The notes under the pieces: generated by a model
What the model was told of the DNA's origin: nothing
The model's database searches: none
What the model saw: only the letters and a program-made list of their open reading frames with translations
Assembly (NCBI GenBank): GCA_016722465.1
Contig: JADKJC010000002.1
Coordinates: forward strand, 634,501 to 698,500
Direction of reading: 5' to 3'
From: Chitinophagaceae bacterium
GTDB taxonomy: Bacteria > Bacteroidota > Bacteroidia > Chitinophagales > Chitinophagaceae
DNA: 64,000 nucleotides
Shown: positions 42,864 to 52,836 of the stretch, piece by piece
Layout of the letters: each line of letters begins with the position of its first letter
How positions within the stretch are numbered: position 1 is the stretch's first letter
Made by a program: the position numbers and the translations under genes

Positions 42864-43904
42864 ATGACCGAAACCAAACAAAATATACGGCACCTCGATA
42901 TGCCGGAGTTGGCTGCATTTTTTGCTTCTATTGGAGAAAAGAAATTCAGGACCAAACAGGTGTACGAGTGGATATGGAAGAAAAATGCCCAAAGCTTTGA
43001 GGACATGAGCGATGTATCAAAAGAATTAAGGCACAGGCTGGCGGAGCAGTTCTCCTTTCCTGCTTTAACAGTGGATGCCACCCAGTTTAGCAGTGATGGC
43101 ACCATCAAATCAAGGTTCAGCACGTTTGATGGCCATAAAATTGAAGGCGTATTAATACCAACTGAAAAAAGAAATACCGCCTGTGTTTCCTCACAAATCG
43201 GCTGCAGCCTTACCTGTAAGTTTTGTGCCACGGGCAAAATGGAAAGAAAACGCAACCTGGATTTTGATGAGATCTACAACCAGGTAGCACTCATCAATGA
43301 GCAGAGTGAAAAAACATACAACAAGAAATTATCCAATGTGGTGTTCATGGGGATGGGTGAGCCACTGCTAAATTATAAGAATGTATTGAAAGCAATTGAC
43401 TTGTTAACCTCTAACGATGGATTGGCGATGAGCCCGAAGAGAATCACTGTATCCACAGCAGGCGTTGCTAAAATGATCAGGCAACTGGGTGATGACAAAG
43501 TGCGCTTTAACCTGGCGCTTTCCTTACATGCTGCAGATGATAAAAAAAGAAATGAGATCATGCCCATCAACGAAAGCAACAGTATTGCAGTACTGATAGA
43601 AGCATTGAATCATTTTTATAATCAAACAAAAAACGATATTACTTTAGAGTACATCCTTTTTAAAGATCTGAACGATTCGCTGGAGGATGCGGAGCACCTG
43701 GTGAAAATTTACCGGCAGATACCTACACACCTGATCAACGTAATTGAATACAATCCGATTGATGGTGCCGATTTTGTAAAGCCTGATGAAGATGCTACCA
43801 AAAAATTCACCGACTACCTGGTGCAGCACCGGGTAAATGTAAGGGTTAGACGAAGCCGTGGCAAGGACATTGATGCAGCCTGCGGACAGCTGGCCAATAA
43901 GTAA
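42864..43904 (+). CDS. rlmN: Dual-specificity rRNA/tRNA adenine-C2 methyltransferase RlmN
   Basis: The 346-residue radical-SAM enzyme has the cluster motif CSLTCKFCATGK (C-x3-C-x2-C), FMGMGEPLLNYKNVLKAI, and the late Cys in DIDAACGQLANK that carries the methyl transfer. The N-terminal part (FRTKQVYEWIWKKNAQSFED) is the RlmN accessory domain. It methylates A2503 of 23S rRNA and A37 of some tRNAs. The start is ATG at 42864; a TTG five codons upstream is inside the promoter box. Confidence 0.95.
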   Translation: MTETKQNIRHLDMPELAAFFASIGEKKFRTKQVYEWIWKKNAQSFEDMSDVSKELRHRLAEQFSFPALTVDATQFSSDGTIKSRFSTFDGHKIEGVLIPTEKRNTACVSSQIGCSLTCKFCATGKMERKRNLDFDEIYNQVALINEQSEKTYNKKLSNVVFMGMGEPLLNYKNVLKAIDLLTSNDGLAMSPKRITVSTAGVAKMIRQLGDDKVRFNLALSLHAADDKKRNEIMPINESNSIAVLIEALNHFYNQTKNDITLEYILFKDLNDSLEDAEHLVKIYRQIPTHLINVIEYNPIDGADFVKPDEDATKKFTDYLVQHRVNVRVRRSRGKDIDAACGQLANK

Positions 43905-43976
43905 TTGTTGTTCAGTTTCAGCAGGCTTGATTTCAGCAAGGGCATTTTGTTCAACCTGTTTCTAAAATAAAAAAAG

Positions 43977-44013
43977 GCAGGCTATTAGAAAAAAGCCTGC
44001 GTTATTGTTTTTT
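43977..44013 (+). terminator. Terminator after rlmN
   Basis: GCAGGCT, loop, AGCCTGC, then GTTATTGTTTTTT. It lies 72 bases after the rlmN stop. Confidence 0.75.
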
Positions 44014-44187
44014 GAGAAAAATTGCATTACTGTTCTATCAGTTCATCCGGTGCTGAACAGTAAACAAAAGAGAACCGGAAACGAGTTTTACAATGAGTTT
44101 TTCCTGGTGTTTATATTATTTTAAAACGCCTGTTTTTACTTTTTGTTACAAAAGCCTCAAAGAATTATTACATATCAGCCTTACTTT

Positions 44188-45054
44188 TTATTGTACTTTC
44201 TGCAACTTTAAACGGAAAGATCCGAAGCTGCCTGAAGCCTCTCCAATATGTTCAAGATTGATGGTAAGCGTTCCTTCGCAGGGGCTCACATTATCGTCAT
44301 CCCTTGGTGTAGCGGCACTTTTACACGAAAACATTTCTCCGCCATAACTTCCATATTCCTGCAATGCAACAGAAGTTTCGTTGGTCGCAGGGTTTACATG
44401 CACCAATATTGGCTGTGCATCGTCCGCTGCATATTCAAATGAAACAGTATTATCATCCACCCTTGCTAAAGTGATAATTGCGCCAACGGGATAATCCACC
44501 CACTGATCTGTTATCACTTTAAAATCACCGGAATAAGCATCTGCATTGAACCTGCACAACATTACAAACCGAACAGCTAAAGAAATACCGCCTGCAGAGC
44601 CATTTACACCAGCCCCATACGGAGTACCCACTTCAGGAAAAGCAGGATATTTTTTTCCAGACTGTGAAGTAACATCTACCCCAATATCAAAACGGTCACC
44701 CTCCTGTATAGGTGCTCCAAACAGAGTAGCCAGCTGTGCACCGGTAATATTTACTGTTACAGGAAATGTTGTTACATCTGCCTGCAGCACCATTGTGTTG
44801 GCTTTGTTGTCATTCTTGATCACCACCACATCAAATTTTCTTGGTTTCACATCATTTTTATAAAACAGGTCAACGATCACTTTCCCATTGAATGAATTGG
44901 GATCGACCGGGGAAATGAATTTGTCACTGGCGGCATCCCTCACCACAGAAGGAATGGGCACTCTTTCCATATCAGGCAATTGGGGATTGTCTGACTTACG
45001 GCAACCTGTTACCAATAAAGCAGTTACAAAAACGAGTGCTATAATTTTTTTCAT
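44188..45054 (-). CDS. Lipoprotein encoded after SusD
   Basis: The 288-residue protein has a lipoprotein signal (LVFVTALLVTGCRKSDN, Cys18) and no recognised domain. Features are FNGKVIVDLFYKNDVKPRKF, AGGISLAVRFVMLCRFNADA and a Cys-containing C-terminal half ending FGSFRLKLQKV. It is the last gene of the SusC-SusD-lipoprotein operon, 27 bases after susD. In such operons the third gene is often a surface lipoprotein that binds the substrate, and that role is inferred here. Confidence 0.65.
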   Translation of the reverse strand: MKKIIALVFVTALLVTGCRKSDNPQLPDMERVPIPSVVRDAASDKFISPVDPNSFNGKVIVDLFYKNDVKPRKFDVVVIKNDNKANTMVLQADVTTFPVTVNITGAQLATLFGAPIQEGDRFDIGVDVTSQSGKKYPAFPEVGTPYGAGVNGSAGGISLAVRFVMLCRFNADAYSGDFKVITDQWVDYPVGAIITLARVDDNTVSFEYAADDAQPILVHVNPATNETSVALQEYGSYGGEMFSCKSAATPRDDDNVSPCEGTLTINLEHIGEASGSFGSFRLKLQKVQ

Positions 45055-45081
45055 ACTGTTGATTTTAATGTTAAAAAATAT

Positions 45082-46782
45082 TTACTGCATCCAGAATACT
45101 TTAAAAGAAGACGGGTTCTTTTGTCCCGGTGCATTGGGATTGGTTTCCAGTTCCACCTGGTCCCATGGCAATGACAATGGATATGTTTTTACCAGCTGAA
45201 CCTGCACCGGTTTTTGTGCACCAGGCAAAGCAGGGTTGCCATTGATAGGGGGTTGTACCAAACCTCCGGGTGCCATCGCCGGGTTGTTGGGATCAAACAA
45301 AATAGGATAACCTGTTCTCCTGTAATCTGAATACGCATCCACAGCAGATCCAAAACTTGAAATCCATTTCTGCGTCATGATGTATTCCAGTTTTTTATTG
45401 GCAGAAGCTGCATCATACTGTGTTAAAACGCCATTGATATAATTGGTAACAGCCGTAGTGGTTGCCAGTGTGGGTACTGGTTGTGTTGGCTTCACAAAAT
45501 TCTTCACCACATGATCCACCTGTCTGAACGATTCTCTCATAGCAGCCTGCAGGGTAGCTCTTTCATCTCCTGTTACAAGGCCAGCATGTATTAATTCAGC
45601 CTTGAGGTAAAGAATATCGGCATAAGTAATAAAGCGATAAGGTGCTGCCCCGGTTCCACTTGCAGCCGATCCTCTTCCTGCTGTGCCGTCATCATATTTG
45701 CCGCCTGCAGGATAGATGCCTGCAATGGTCATAGAGTTTTGCTGGCTCCTGTCTTTATCCGGCCCTACAGAGCCAAAGTAAATAGAAACAAAAGCTCCAT
45801 CCCTGTATTCAGTTGCACCATCAGCTGTACCGGTAGGCTTTAGCTGGTTGTAGAAATAATAAGGAAGGCGTGGGTCGGTAAGCCCTGCATTAATATTTAC
45901 ATTGTATCCTTTTAAAATTTCGTAAAACCAGGGGCTGATATTATTGGTACGCTGCCCTGCGATATAATCAAAAAATGCAGGGTTGCGGTCGTCGGTAGCA
46001 CCATTGGGTCCGTAAGGCATCATAAAACTTTCATCTGTAGTGCTGATCAGGTCTCCTTCTGTGATTAATGCATTCACTTCCGCAGTTACATTTTGCACCA
46101 GCCGCAGTTGTGTGTACAATTTGAGCTTAATGCTTTTGGCTGCTTTTACCCATTTACCTGCATTGCCATTATAAATCACATCGTCACTGCCTGGGTTGAG
46201 TGGATTGGGTGCCGTAGTATTTTCCAGGTCTGCAATACCCTGATCAAGCAAGGTTAATACAGCAGCATACACGTCATCCCCATCATCAAACTTGGGATAA
46301 GTGATGCCGCTTCTTAATTTATTGGCTTCAGAAAACGGCACATTGCCAAACACATCCACCATCACACTAAAAGTATAGGCCTTGATTATTTTTGCAATAC
46401 CTGCGTACTTAAGATTACCGTCTGCGGTAGCGGAAGCGATGATCGCTTCAAGGTTATTCAATTCAGAATAATAAACTCTGTTCCAGGGAAGGTTGATATT
46501 AAAATCACTGCCGGTCACTTCATACTGGTCGGCATTTACCCTGCCCGAAAAACGATGAACGTATACTTCGAGTATCTGCGACAGCCCACCACCATCTGCG
46601 CTGGTATTGCCCGGGCCTGTAGTCAATGCATCCCCTAACCCCCGCTCTACTGTTGGTAACAATAAGGATACCGGCACTGCAGATGGATTGTTGGGATCGG
46701 TATTAATATCCAGCGTTTTTTTACACGACACGATCATCAGTAACAGTGCAGGTATGAGATAGAATTTAAACGTATGTTTCAT
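45082..46782 (-). CDS. SusD/RagB-family outer-membrane lipoprotein
   Basis: The 566-residue protein has a lipoprotein signal (LLLMIVSCKKTLDINTDPNN, Cys20); the TDPNNP motif right after the lipid Cys is typical of the SusD-like_2 group. Helical TPR segments follow (LNNLEAIIASATADGNLKYA, GIAKIIKAYTFSVMVDVFGN, VPFSEA), and the C-terminal half includes YRFITYADILYLKAELIHAG. It forms the lid of the SusC channel, starting 19 bases after susC. The substrate cannot be read from sequence, and no glycosidase is nearby. Confidence 0.92.
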   Translation of the reverse strand: MKHTFKFYLIPALLLMIVSCKKTLDINTDPNNPSAVPVSLLLPTVERGLGDALTTGPGNTSADGGGLSQILEVYVHRFSGRVNADQYEVTGSDFNINLPWNRVYYSELNNLEAIIASATADGNLKYAGIAKIIKAYTFSVMVDVFGNVPFSEANKLRSGITYPKFDDGDDVYAAVLTLLDQGIADLENTTAPNPLNPGSDDVIYNGNAGKWVKAAKSIKLKLYTQLRLVQNVTAEVNALITEGDLISTTDESFMMPYGPNGATDDRNPAFFDYIAGQRTNNISPWFYEILKGYNVNINAGLTDPRLPYYFYNQLKPTGTADGATEYRDGAFVSIYFGSVGPDKDRSQQNSMTIAGIYPAGGKYDDGTAGRGSAASGTGAAPYRFITYADILYLKAELIHAGLVTGDERATLQAAMRESFRQVDHVVKNFVKPTQPVPTLATTTAVTNYINGVLTQYDAASANKKLEYIMTQKWISSFGSAVDAYSDYRRTGYPILFDPNNPAMAPGGLVQPPINGNPALPGAQKPVQVQLVKTYPLSLPWDQVELETNPNAPGQKNPSSFKVFWMQ

Positions 46783-46801
46783 ACAATATTATTTTTAGTG
46801 A

Positions 46802-49800
46802 TTAAAAAGTTACGTTCAGATTAATACCATAGCGCTTTGCTGACGGGGCACTCGACAATTCAATGCCCTGTGTAGTGCTTGATCCAAAGCTGTTCACTTC
46901 AGGATCAAAATTCACATACCTGGGAGTGTTGGGTGCTTCATACCAGAGGTTGCGGCCGGAAACGCTGATAGACATAGAACCGATGGGTAACTTTTTGAAA
47001 AGGGATTTGGGGATTTCATAACCGATGGTGATCTCCCGGAGCCTGTACACCGTAGCATCATACACATTCCATTCTGTAGAAGTATTGATGGCAAATGTTT
47101 GCCCGCCGATGGGGGAGAAATAAAGATCATTGGTGGTAAGACGGGTTACATTGGGAATGGTGTTTCCCCGGCTGTCTAAAATGGGTTGTCCGGTATCGGG
47201 ATCACCGTATACACCGGGAATTACCCAGGAGGTTTCCCTGTCTACATTATCTTTTGTAACACCCCGCCCGATAATATTTGAAATGCCGTTGGAGAAGATT
47301 GCACCACCTTTTGTATAATCAAACAATACGTTCATTGAAAATCCTTTATAAGAAACGGTATTGCTGATACCGAGCTTGAAATCAGGATTTGGGTTACCAA
47401 CATTATACTGGTCGGATGGGGAATTGGCTGCATTAGCCTGTATCATTCCACCAGTAGCCGGATTAATCAGCAGGTTGCCCTGTGCATCCCTCAGCGTTTT
47501 GGTGCCTCTTAAATAACCAAATGGCTGTCCTGGTTCAAGATATGGGCTAACCGCAGTAGTTACCGGAGATAATAAAAGCCTGTCAACACCATCTATCAGT
47601 TTGGTTACAATGTTGTTGTTCTTGGTGAAAATTCCTTTTACTTCCCAACTGAATTGCTTACCTGCCAATGGCCTAACGGTTAACTCTACCTCAACACCCT
47701 TGTTGGTTACTTCACCAAAGTTTTTGTAAGCACTGGTATATCCCGAAGAAGTTGGAACGGTGATGGGTGCGATCTGGTTGGTAGATTTTTTACTGTACCA
47801 GGTAAAATCCAGCAGCACTTTTCTTTGAAGAAACTCATTTGAGTACCGATCTCAATTTCTTTGGTAAACTCGGTTTTAATTCAGCATTGTTAGCCTGGAA
47901 AGGCAACGAAGCAGTACCGTTTCCAAGGAAATTGGATCCGATGGAATAAGTATCAAAGATGGAATAAGGATCAGCATCATTGCCCACTTTAGCCCAGGCA
48001 GCCCTTATCTTACCATAATCCAGGATATTGCTCTGTATCTTAAACGCATCTGTAAATACCAGTGAAGTGGATACAGATGGATAGAAATAACTCCTGTTGT
48101 TAGCCGGTAATGTAGATGACCAGTCGTTTCGGCCTGTTACTTCGATAAAAGCAAAATTCTTATACCCAAATGACAGGTCAGCAAAAGCGCCGATCAGCCT
48201 TCTCCTGCTGTAGAGGTCTGCCGAAAATATCTGTTGCTTGGTATTGCTTAATTTGTGAATACCCCTTACAATAAAAATATTGCCCGTATTGGCCTGTCTT
48301 GTATTGGTACGCTGGTTAAATGACTGCCCCACGATCGCTTTAAAAGAAAAATCGGAATGGAGCTTTGGTGTCAATGTCAGCAAAACATTCGATTCGATCT
48401 CATGGCTTTTATATTTATCAGTGGTCAGGCTTCCCTGCCCTGATGCTGCCCGGGAGCTTACTTCATACACTTCCGTTCTGTCAATATTGGCAACATTACT
48501 GCCCACATTGTAGGCAAGATTCGCCCATTTGGTAATATTAAAATCAAACCTTACCCCCATTACCGTTCTCTCATTAACCGTATTGTTGACATTGTATTTT
48601 GCTGCCCAGCGGGGATTATCAAATCCGGCGGGGCCGGGATGCATTTCATTGCCCAGTTTATCTTCAAATGGCAAACCGCTGATATCCCATGCCCTGTTTA
48701 AAAACAAGGTTCTGGCAAACTGTGATGAACCACCCACCTGTACATCCCCAAAATAGCCACCATTCTGCACTGATCTTGTGTAAGCAAAGTTTCCACGGAC
48801 ATTCAGGCCGATAGCCAATTTTGTGCCGGCACCGAGGCCTACATTCGTTCTGTTGAAAGTGGAATTCTGAACATAACCCTTATGGTTAAGTTGTGATGCC
48901 GTCAATGAAATGGAATTCTTATCGTCTCCCCCATTTACATTAATTGAATTTTCAAATACAACACCTGTTTTAAAAAGGTCTTTTACATTATCGGGATAGG
49001 CCTGTAAGGCAAACTGTCCGAAAGAAATAATTCAGGATATGCATTTTTATACCCGGCCCATACCGGAATGGAATCTACCGAACCAAACGGTGCACCCCAT
49101 GAACCATTAGAACCGGTAGCAAGGTTATTCTGGCTGCCGGGGCCAAACTGGTTCTGGAATACCGGGAGGTTAGCGATCTTTTCAAATGAAACAGAGGATT
49201 TATAACCGATCTCCAGCCCCTTTCTTGTTTTGCCGGCACTGCCCGATTTAGTGGTGATCACCAGCACGCCATTTGATGCCCGTGAGCCGTACAATGCTGC
49301 AGCTGATGCCCCTTTCAGTACATTCATGCTGGCAATATCATTGGGATCCAGATCGGAGATACCGCTGCCATAAGCGCCGCCGCCGGAAGTTTGGTTGGAG
49401 GTAACCAACGATGTATTGCTGTATGGAACACCGTCTACTACAATCAATGGTTCATTCTGCCCGAAGAAAGAAGAGTTACCTCTTATCTGGATACGGGTAG
49501 CAGAGCCGGGAGTACCCTGTGAGGTACGGATATCAACGCCTGCAACTTTTCCCTGCAGGCCTCTCAGCACATCCGGTTCTGATTTTTGAAGGAGCAGGTT
49601 AGGATCTACCTTGCTTACTGAATAACCAAGTCCCCGTTCCTGCCGGCGGATACCCTGCGACGTTACTACCACTTCATTCAGGCTCTTGGTACTGCGTTCA
49701 AGCACTACTTCCGCAGTTTGCCCCGCCTGAACTTTTACTGATTTAAAAACAAGATCAACACCCGAGAACTCCAGCACCGCTTCTGTCTTTTGTATATCAA

Positions 49801-49978
49801 TGGCAAAAGTTCCATCAATACCGGAGCTAGCCCCGGCAGTGGTTCCTTTTACTTTTACGGAAACACCTGCAATGGGTGCACCATCCTTGTCTGTAATTTT
49901 ACCCTTTACCTGTGACTGGGCAACAACAACAACAGTACTAAACAGCAGTACTGTGAGAGAGCATAAAAATTTCTTCAT
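46802..49978 (-). CDS. SusC/RagA-family TonB-dependent transporter (three frameshifts)
   Basis: The N-terminus has a signal peptide (ending VVVVAQ), a carboxypeptidase-D-like domain (GKITDKDGAPIAGVSVKVKG) and the plug with EPLIVVDGVPYSN and SNGVLVITTKSG. The frame breaks three times, each explained by one missing base: in the A run at 49025-49027 (restores ELFSFGQFALQAYPDNVKDL), at the GG of 47872 (restores LKPEFTKEIEIGTQM) and in the T run at 47819-47822 (restores KEKVLLDFTWYSKKS). Corrected, it has 1059 residues, normal length, ending SAKRYGINLNVTF with the terminal Phe of a barrel. It imports large nutrients with SusD, using TonB energy. Confidence 0.9.
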
Positions 49979-50045
49979 AATACAGTAGTTTTTTGATGAA
50001 AAAAAGTATAGGATACCCGGCCTTGAACTGATACCTGTTTCAATC

Positions 50046-50093
50046 TTTAATTAAGCACAGGCATCAAGATGCAATGCGCTGTGCTTAATTAAA
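50046..50093. promoter_or_regulatory. Long inverted repeat in the susC leader region
   Basis: TTTAATTAAGCACAG (50046-50060) and CTGTGCTTAATTAAA (50079-50093) are exact inverted repeats of 15 bases. The 18-base spacer itself holds GCATC-AA-GATGC. It is 68 bases upstream of the susC start and 289 bases from the divergent kinase-like gene. A hairpin in the leader RNA or a protein-binding site are both possible. The flanks lack a proper T run. Confidence 0.7.
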
Positions 50094-50326
50094 AACTGCA
50101 TAAAAAAAGAACAGACAAACAAATTGGAGATTTTTTGATGCAGCGAAGGCGATGTTTTACCAAATCATGAAAATGAAATACTGAAACACTGCAATTGATT
50201 ACCCGGGCAATTGCACTTTTATTTTAATTCGGAAGATTTACAAAAAACTGCCCTTGATTTTCAGCCAAGAAACCAGTCATTAAAAAAACAACCGGAACAT
50301 AACAGCATTAAAGCTGCCTAAATCTA

Positions 50327-50334
50327 TATCTTTG
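50327..50334 (+). promoter_or_regulatory. Possible -7 box of the kinase-like gene
   Basis: TATCTTTG, an exact TAnnTTTG match, 48 bases upstream of the ATG at 50382. No TTTG is seen at the -33 position. Confidence 0.4.
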
Positions 50335-50381
50335 AATCATAAGTACAGCCATACTTAATAAACAGTAAAATCAATTTAGGG

Positions 50382-51467
50382 ATGTATTCTTTTGTTTACT
50401 CAAACAACATAAGATACAGGCTGTGCAGGCACATTGCTTTCTGGATAGCCTGGTACTGTTATTTTATTACTATCTACAGCCTGCGTCCAGGCTCTTCTTA
50501 TATTGGCCTTCAGTCTTTTATTTCCTATACGATTTTAGAGATGCTGATTCTGATGTCAGTGGATGTTATATTCTGCTATACAGTAGTGTATTTGCTGGTT
50601 CCCCGCTACCTTATCAGAGGGAAATACATACTTTTCTTTTTTTTTCTGCTGGTATTTATTTTACTGGATGCATCTGTATCCTACTTTTATTATTTAAAAT
50701 TGATCAACCCACTCAGGGATTTTTTTAAACTGCCAGTATGGACAGAGATCAGCTTTCCCCAATTACTGATGGGTATGAGTGGGGTGCTGATGATAACCGG
50801 AAGCGCCACTACCATTAGGTTTTTAAAATTGTGGCACCTGAAACAACAGGAGATTGACTTGTTGAAATCAGAAAAACTATCTAAGGAATTTAAGTTTATT
50901 GACACTTATATACAACCCAGTTTTTTACCCCTGTTACTTAAGAAAGTATATTCCTATTCTGTTGCATCTTCCCATAAAGTACCTGAAATGCTGGATCGTA
51001 TGCAAAAGATACTAAGCTACCTGATAGATGACTGTAATCAATCTACAGTGCCCATCAGCAAGGAACTGGATGCTGTAAAAGATTTTCTGCAGCTGGAAAA
51101 ATTAACCAATAGCGGCAGGTTAACCATTCATTATGAAATGAACATTGAACCCGGCAACAAACGAATTGTGCCATTTATATTGTTCCCTTTAATTGAAAAT
51201 AATTTCAGGCAGGTAAATGACAATATCACCGACAATCACTGGGTGAATATTGTATTCCGGCTAAATGACTATACATTGATTTTAGAAATAAAAAACAGCA
51301 AGCCGGTTGAAACTTCTAACCTCATGAATTATGAAACGGCTAATCTTCAGCAAATAAGAAAACGACTGGAATTATTATATCCCGACAGCCACAAACTGAA
51401 TATCATCATTGAAGAAGAATCATTTGCCATCAGGCTGGAGATTGTTTTAAACAGATCTGTAGTGTAA
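50382..51467 (+). CDS. LytS-type kinase-like protein lacking the catalytic histidine
   Basis: The 361-residue protein has four membrane helices (residues ~15-145: HIAFWIAWYCYFITIYSL, VDVIFCYTVVYLLVPRYL, ILFFFFLLVFILLDASVSYF, LMGMSGVLMITGSATTI) and a cytoplasmic part aligned with LytS/YehU kinases. The family motif NPHFLFNSLN reads QPSFLPLLLKKV here, so the phospho-acceptor His is Ser180 and the two Asn are lost. The ATP-site N box, usually ENAxKH, reads ENNFRQVND. Several independent key positions are changed, so it is a true pseudokinase rather than a sequencing error. It precedes a complete LytS/LytTR pair on the same strand and is divergent from susC. Confidence 0.8.
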   Translation: MYSFVYSNNIRYRLCRHIAFWIAWYCYFITIYSLRPGSSYIGLQSFISYTILEMLILMSVDVIFCYTVVYLLVPRYLIRGKYILFFFFLLVFILLDASVSYFYYLKLINPLRDFFKLPVWTEISFPQLLMGMSGVLMITGSATTIRFLKLWHLKQQEIDLLKSEKLSKEFKFIDTYIQPSFLPLLLKKVYSYSVASSHKVPEMLDRMQKILSYLIDDCNQSTVPISKELDAVKDFLQLEKLTNSGRLTIHYEMNIEPGNKRIVPFILFPLIENNFRQVNDNITDNHWVNIVFRLNDYTLILEIKNSKPVETSNLMNYETANLQQIRKRLELLYPDSHKLNIIIEEESFAIRLEIVLNRSVV

Positions 51468-51799
51468 TCAACCCATTTTAGTTATTGAAAACTTAAAAAA
51501 TCAATTGTTATTTCCGACATAGCATGAATTTTAATTACTGAAACGTGGAAAAAGATATCTAAACATTTTATCCCCCCCGCTCTCCCGATATAAAATTTTT
51601 AATTCCCCCGCTTTTATTTTCCTTTAGCATGAATGCAATGTTTGATCTGGCATAAAAAAGTGTAAAACAGTCTGTATCTGTCCTTTGCCTGCTGCAACAA
51701 AACAACCGTTTATGATGTCTTTTATTTGAATGGTAATTTCATTTGATAAAAGCTTGCGAACTTTAAAATGTATTGAAAAAAGTATAGCCAAACTGACTT
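51468..51799. other. 332-base gap between pseudokinase and kinase genes
   Basis: The stretch has no supported open frame. It contains a C7 run followed by GCTCTCCCG near 51571 and is otherwise AT-rich. A promoter for the downstream kinase/regulator pair is expected here, but no clear TTTG/TAnnTTTG pair was found. Confidence 0.5.
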
Positions 51800-52831
51800 A
51801 TGTTTGAAATAAACAACAAACTAAAAGATCGTTATTTCAGGATAGCCGGAATACCCCTCTCCGCTATTGTTGTGATGCTGCTGTACAGCCTGCTCACTCA
51901 CCAGGCTGAAATAGTATGGACAGTTGCAGATTTTTTTTTCCTGCTTTTTGTTGCATCCGGCCTTTGGTTTGGCAATATAAAAATTCAATACATATTTAGG
52001 TCATACCTATACAGTATCAAAAGGATATCGCTTCGCCTGCTGGCAAGATTTGCTGTGACCTTCGGTTTCTCCTTTATTTTATCATTTATTCTTTTTGCAC
52101 TATGGAATTACCTGCTGCATCAATCGTTGCATAAAACAAGTACCATTGTAGAATTACAACTCATCAGTGTGCTGATCAGCTTACAGGTAAGCAGCATCTA
52201 TGAAATTGTGTACCTCAATAAAGAACGGGAATCTGATATTGTAAAGATCGAGCGCACAGAGAAATCAAAAATACAGGCACAGCTCGACAGCCTGAAAAAC
52301 CAGGTAGACCCTCATTTCATTTTCAATTCACTCAACACACTTTCTTACCTGATAAGCCAGAACCCGGGCAGTGCAAAACTATTCAACGATACGCTGGCTA
52401 GGGTATATCGCTATATCCTGATAAAAAAAGAAAAAGACCTCGTGTTGCTGAAAGAAGAGATTGAATTTGCCAGCAACTATTTTTACCTGTTAAAAATAAG
52501 GTACCAGTATGGATTGAAAATGACCATCACCATTGATGACATCGTTTCTGAAAACTACCTGCTACCACCATTATCTGTGCAGATACTGATTGAAAACGCC
52601 ATCAAGCACAATCACTTTACAGATAAAATTCCGCTTAATATTGTTGTAACAGTGATAAAAGACCATGTAACCGTAACCAACAACAGGAATATCAAACAAT
52701 TTGACATACAGTCTTCCCAGATCGGCCTAAAAAATCTCTCAGAAAGATACCTGCTCATTACAGATAAAAACATCAGTATAAATGACAGCAAAGAAAATTT
52801 TAATGTTGTATTACCATTACTAAAATCGTAA
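51800..52831 (+). CDS. LytS/YehU-type sensor histidine kinase
   Basis: The 343-residue protein has four membrane helices (residues ~15-135), a coiled linker (IERTEKSKIQAQLDSLKNQV) and the canonical His_kinase motif VDPHFIFNSLNTLSYL with His172. The ATPase N box is QILIENAIKHNHF, and a short G box region follows (SSQIGLKNLSERYLLI). It is encoded five bases before its LytTR response regulator. Its membrane sensor has no extracytoplasmic domain, so it may sense through the membrane or through the neighbouring pseudokinase. Confidence 0.92.
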   Translation: MFEINNKLKDRYFRIAGIPLSAIVVMLLYSLLTHQAEIVWTVADFFFLLFVASGLWFGNIKIQYIFRSYLYSIKRISLRLLARFAVTFGFSFILSFILFALWNYLLHQSLHKTSTIVELQLISVLISLQVSSIYEIVYLNKERESDIVKIERTEKSKIQAQLDSLKNQVDPHFIFNSLNTLSYLISQNPGSAKLFNDTLARVYRYILIKKEKDLVLLKEEIEFASNYFYLLKIRYQYGLKMTITIDDIVSENYLLPPLSVQILIENAIKHNHFTDKIPLNIVVTVIKDHVTVTNNRNIKQFDIQSSQIGLKNLSERYLLITDKNISINDSKENFNVVLPLLKS

Positions 52832-52836
52832 TTGCC

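Noticed and set aside
50046..50093. Rho-independent terminator
   Set aside because: The repeat lies between divergent genes with no gene ending nearby and no proper T run after the stem.
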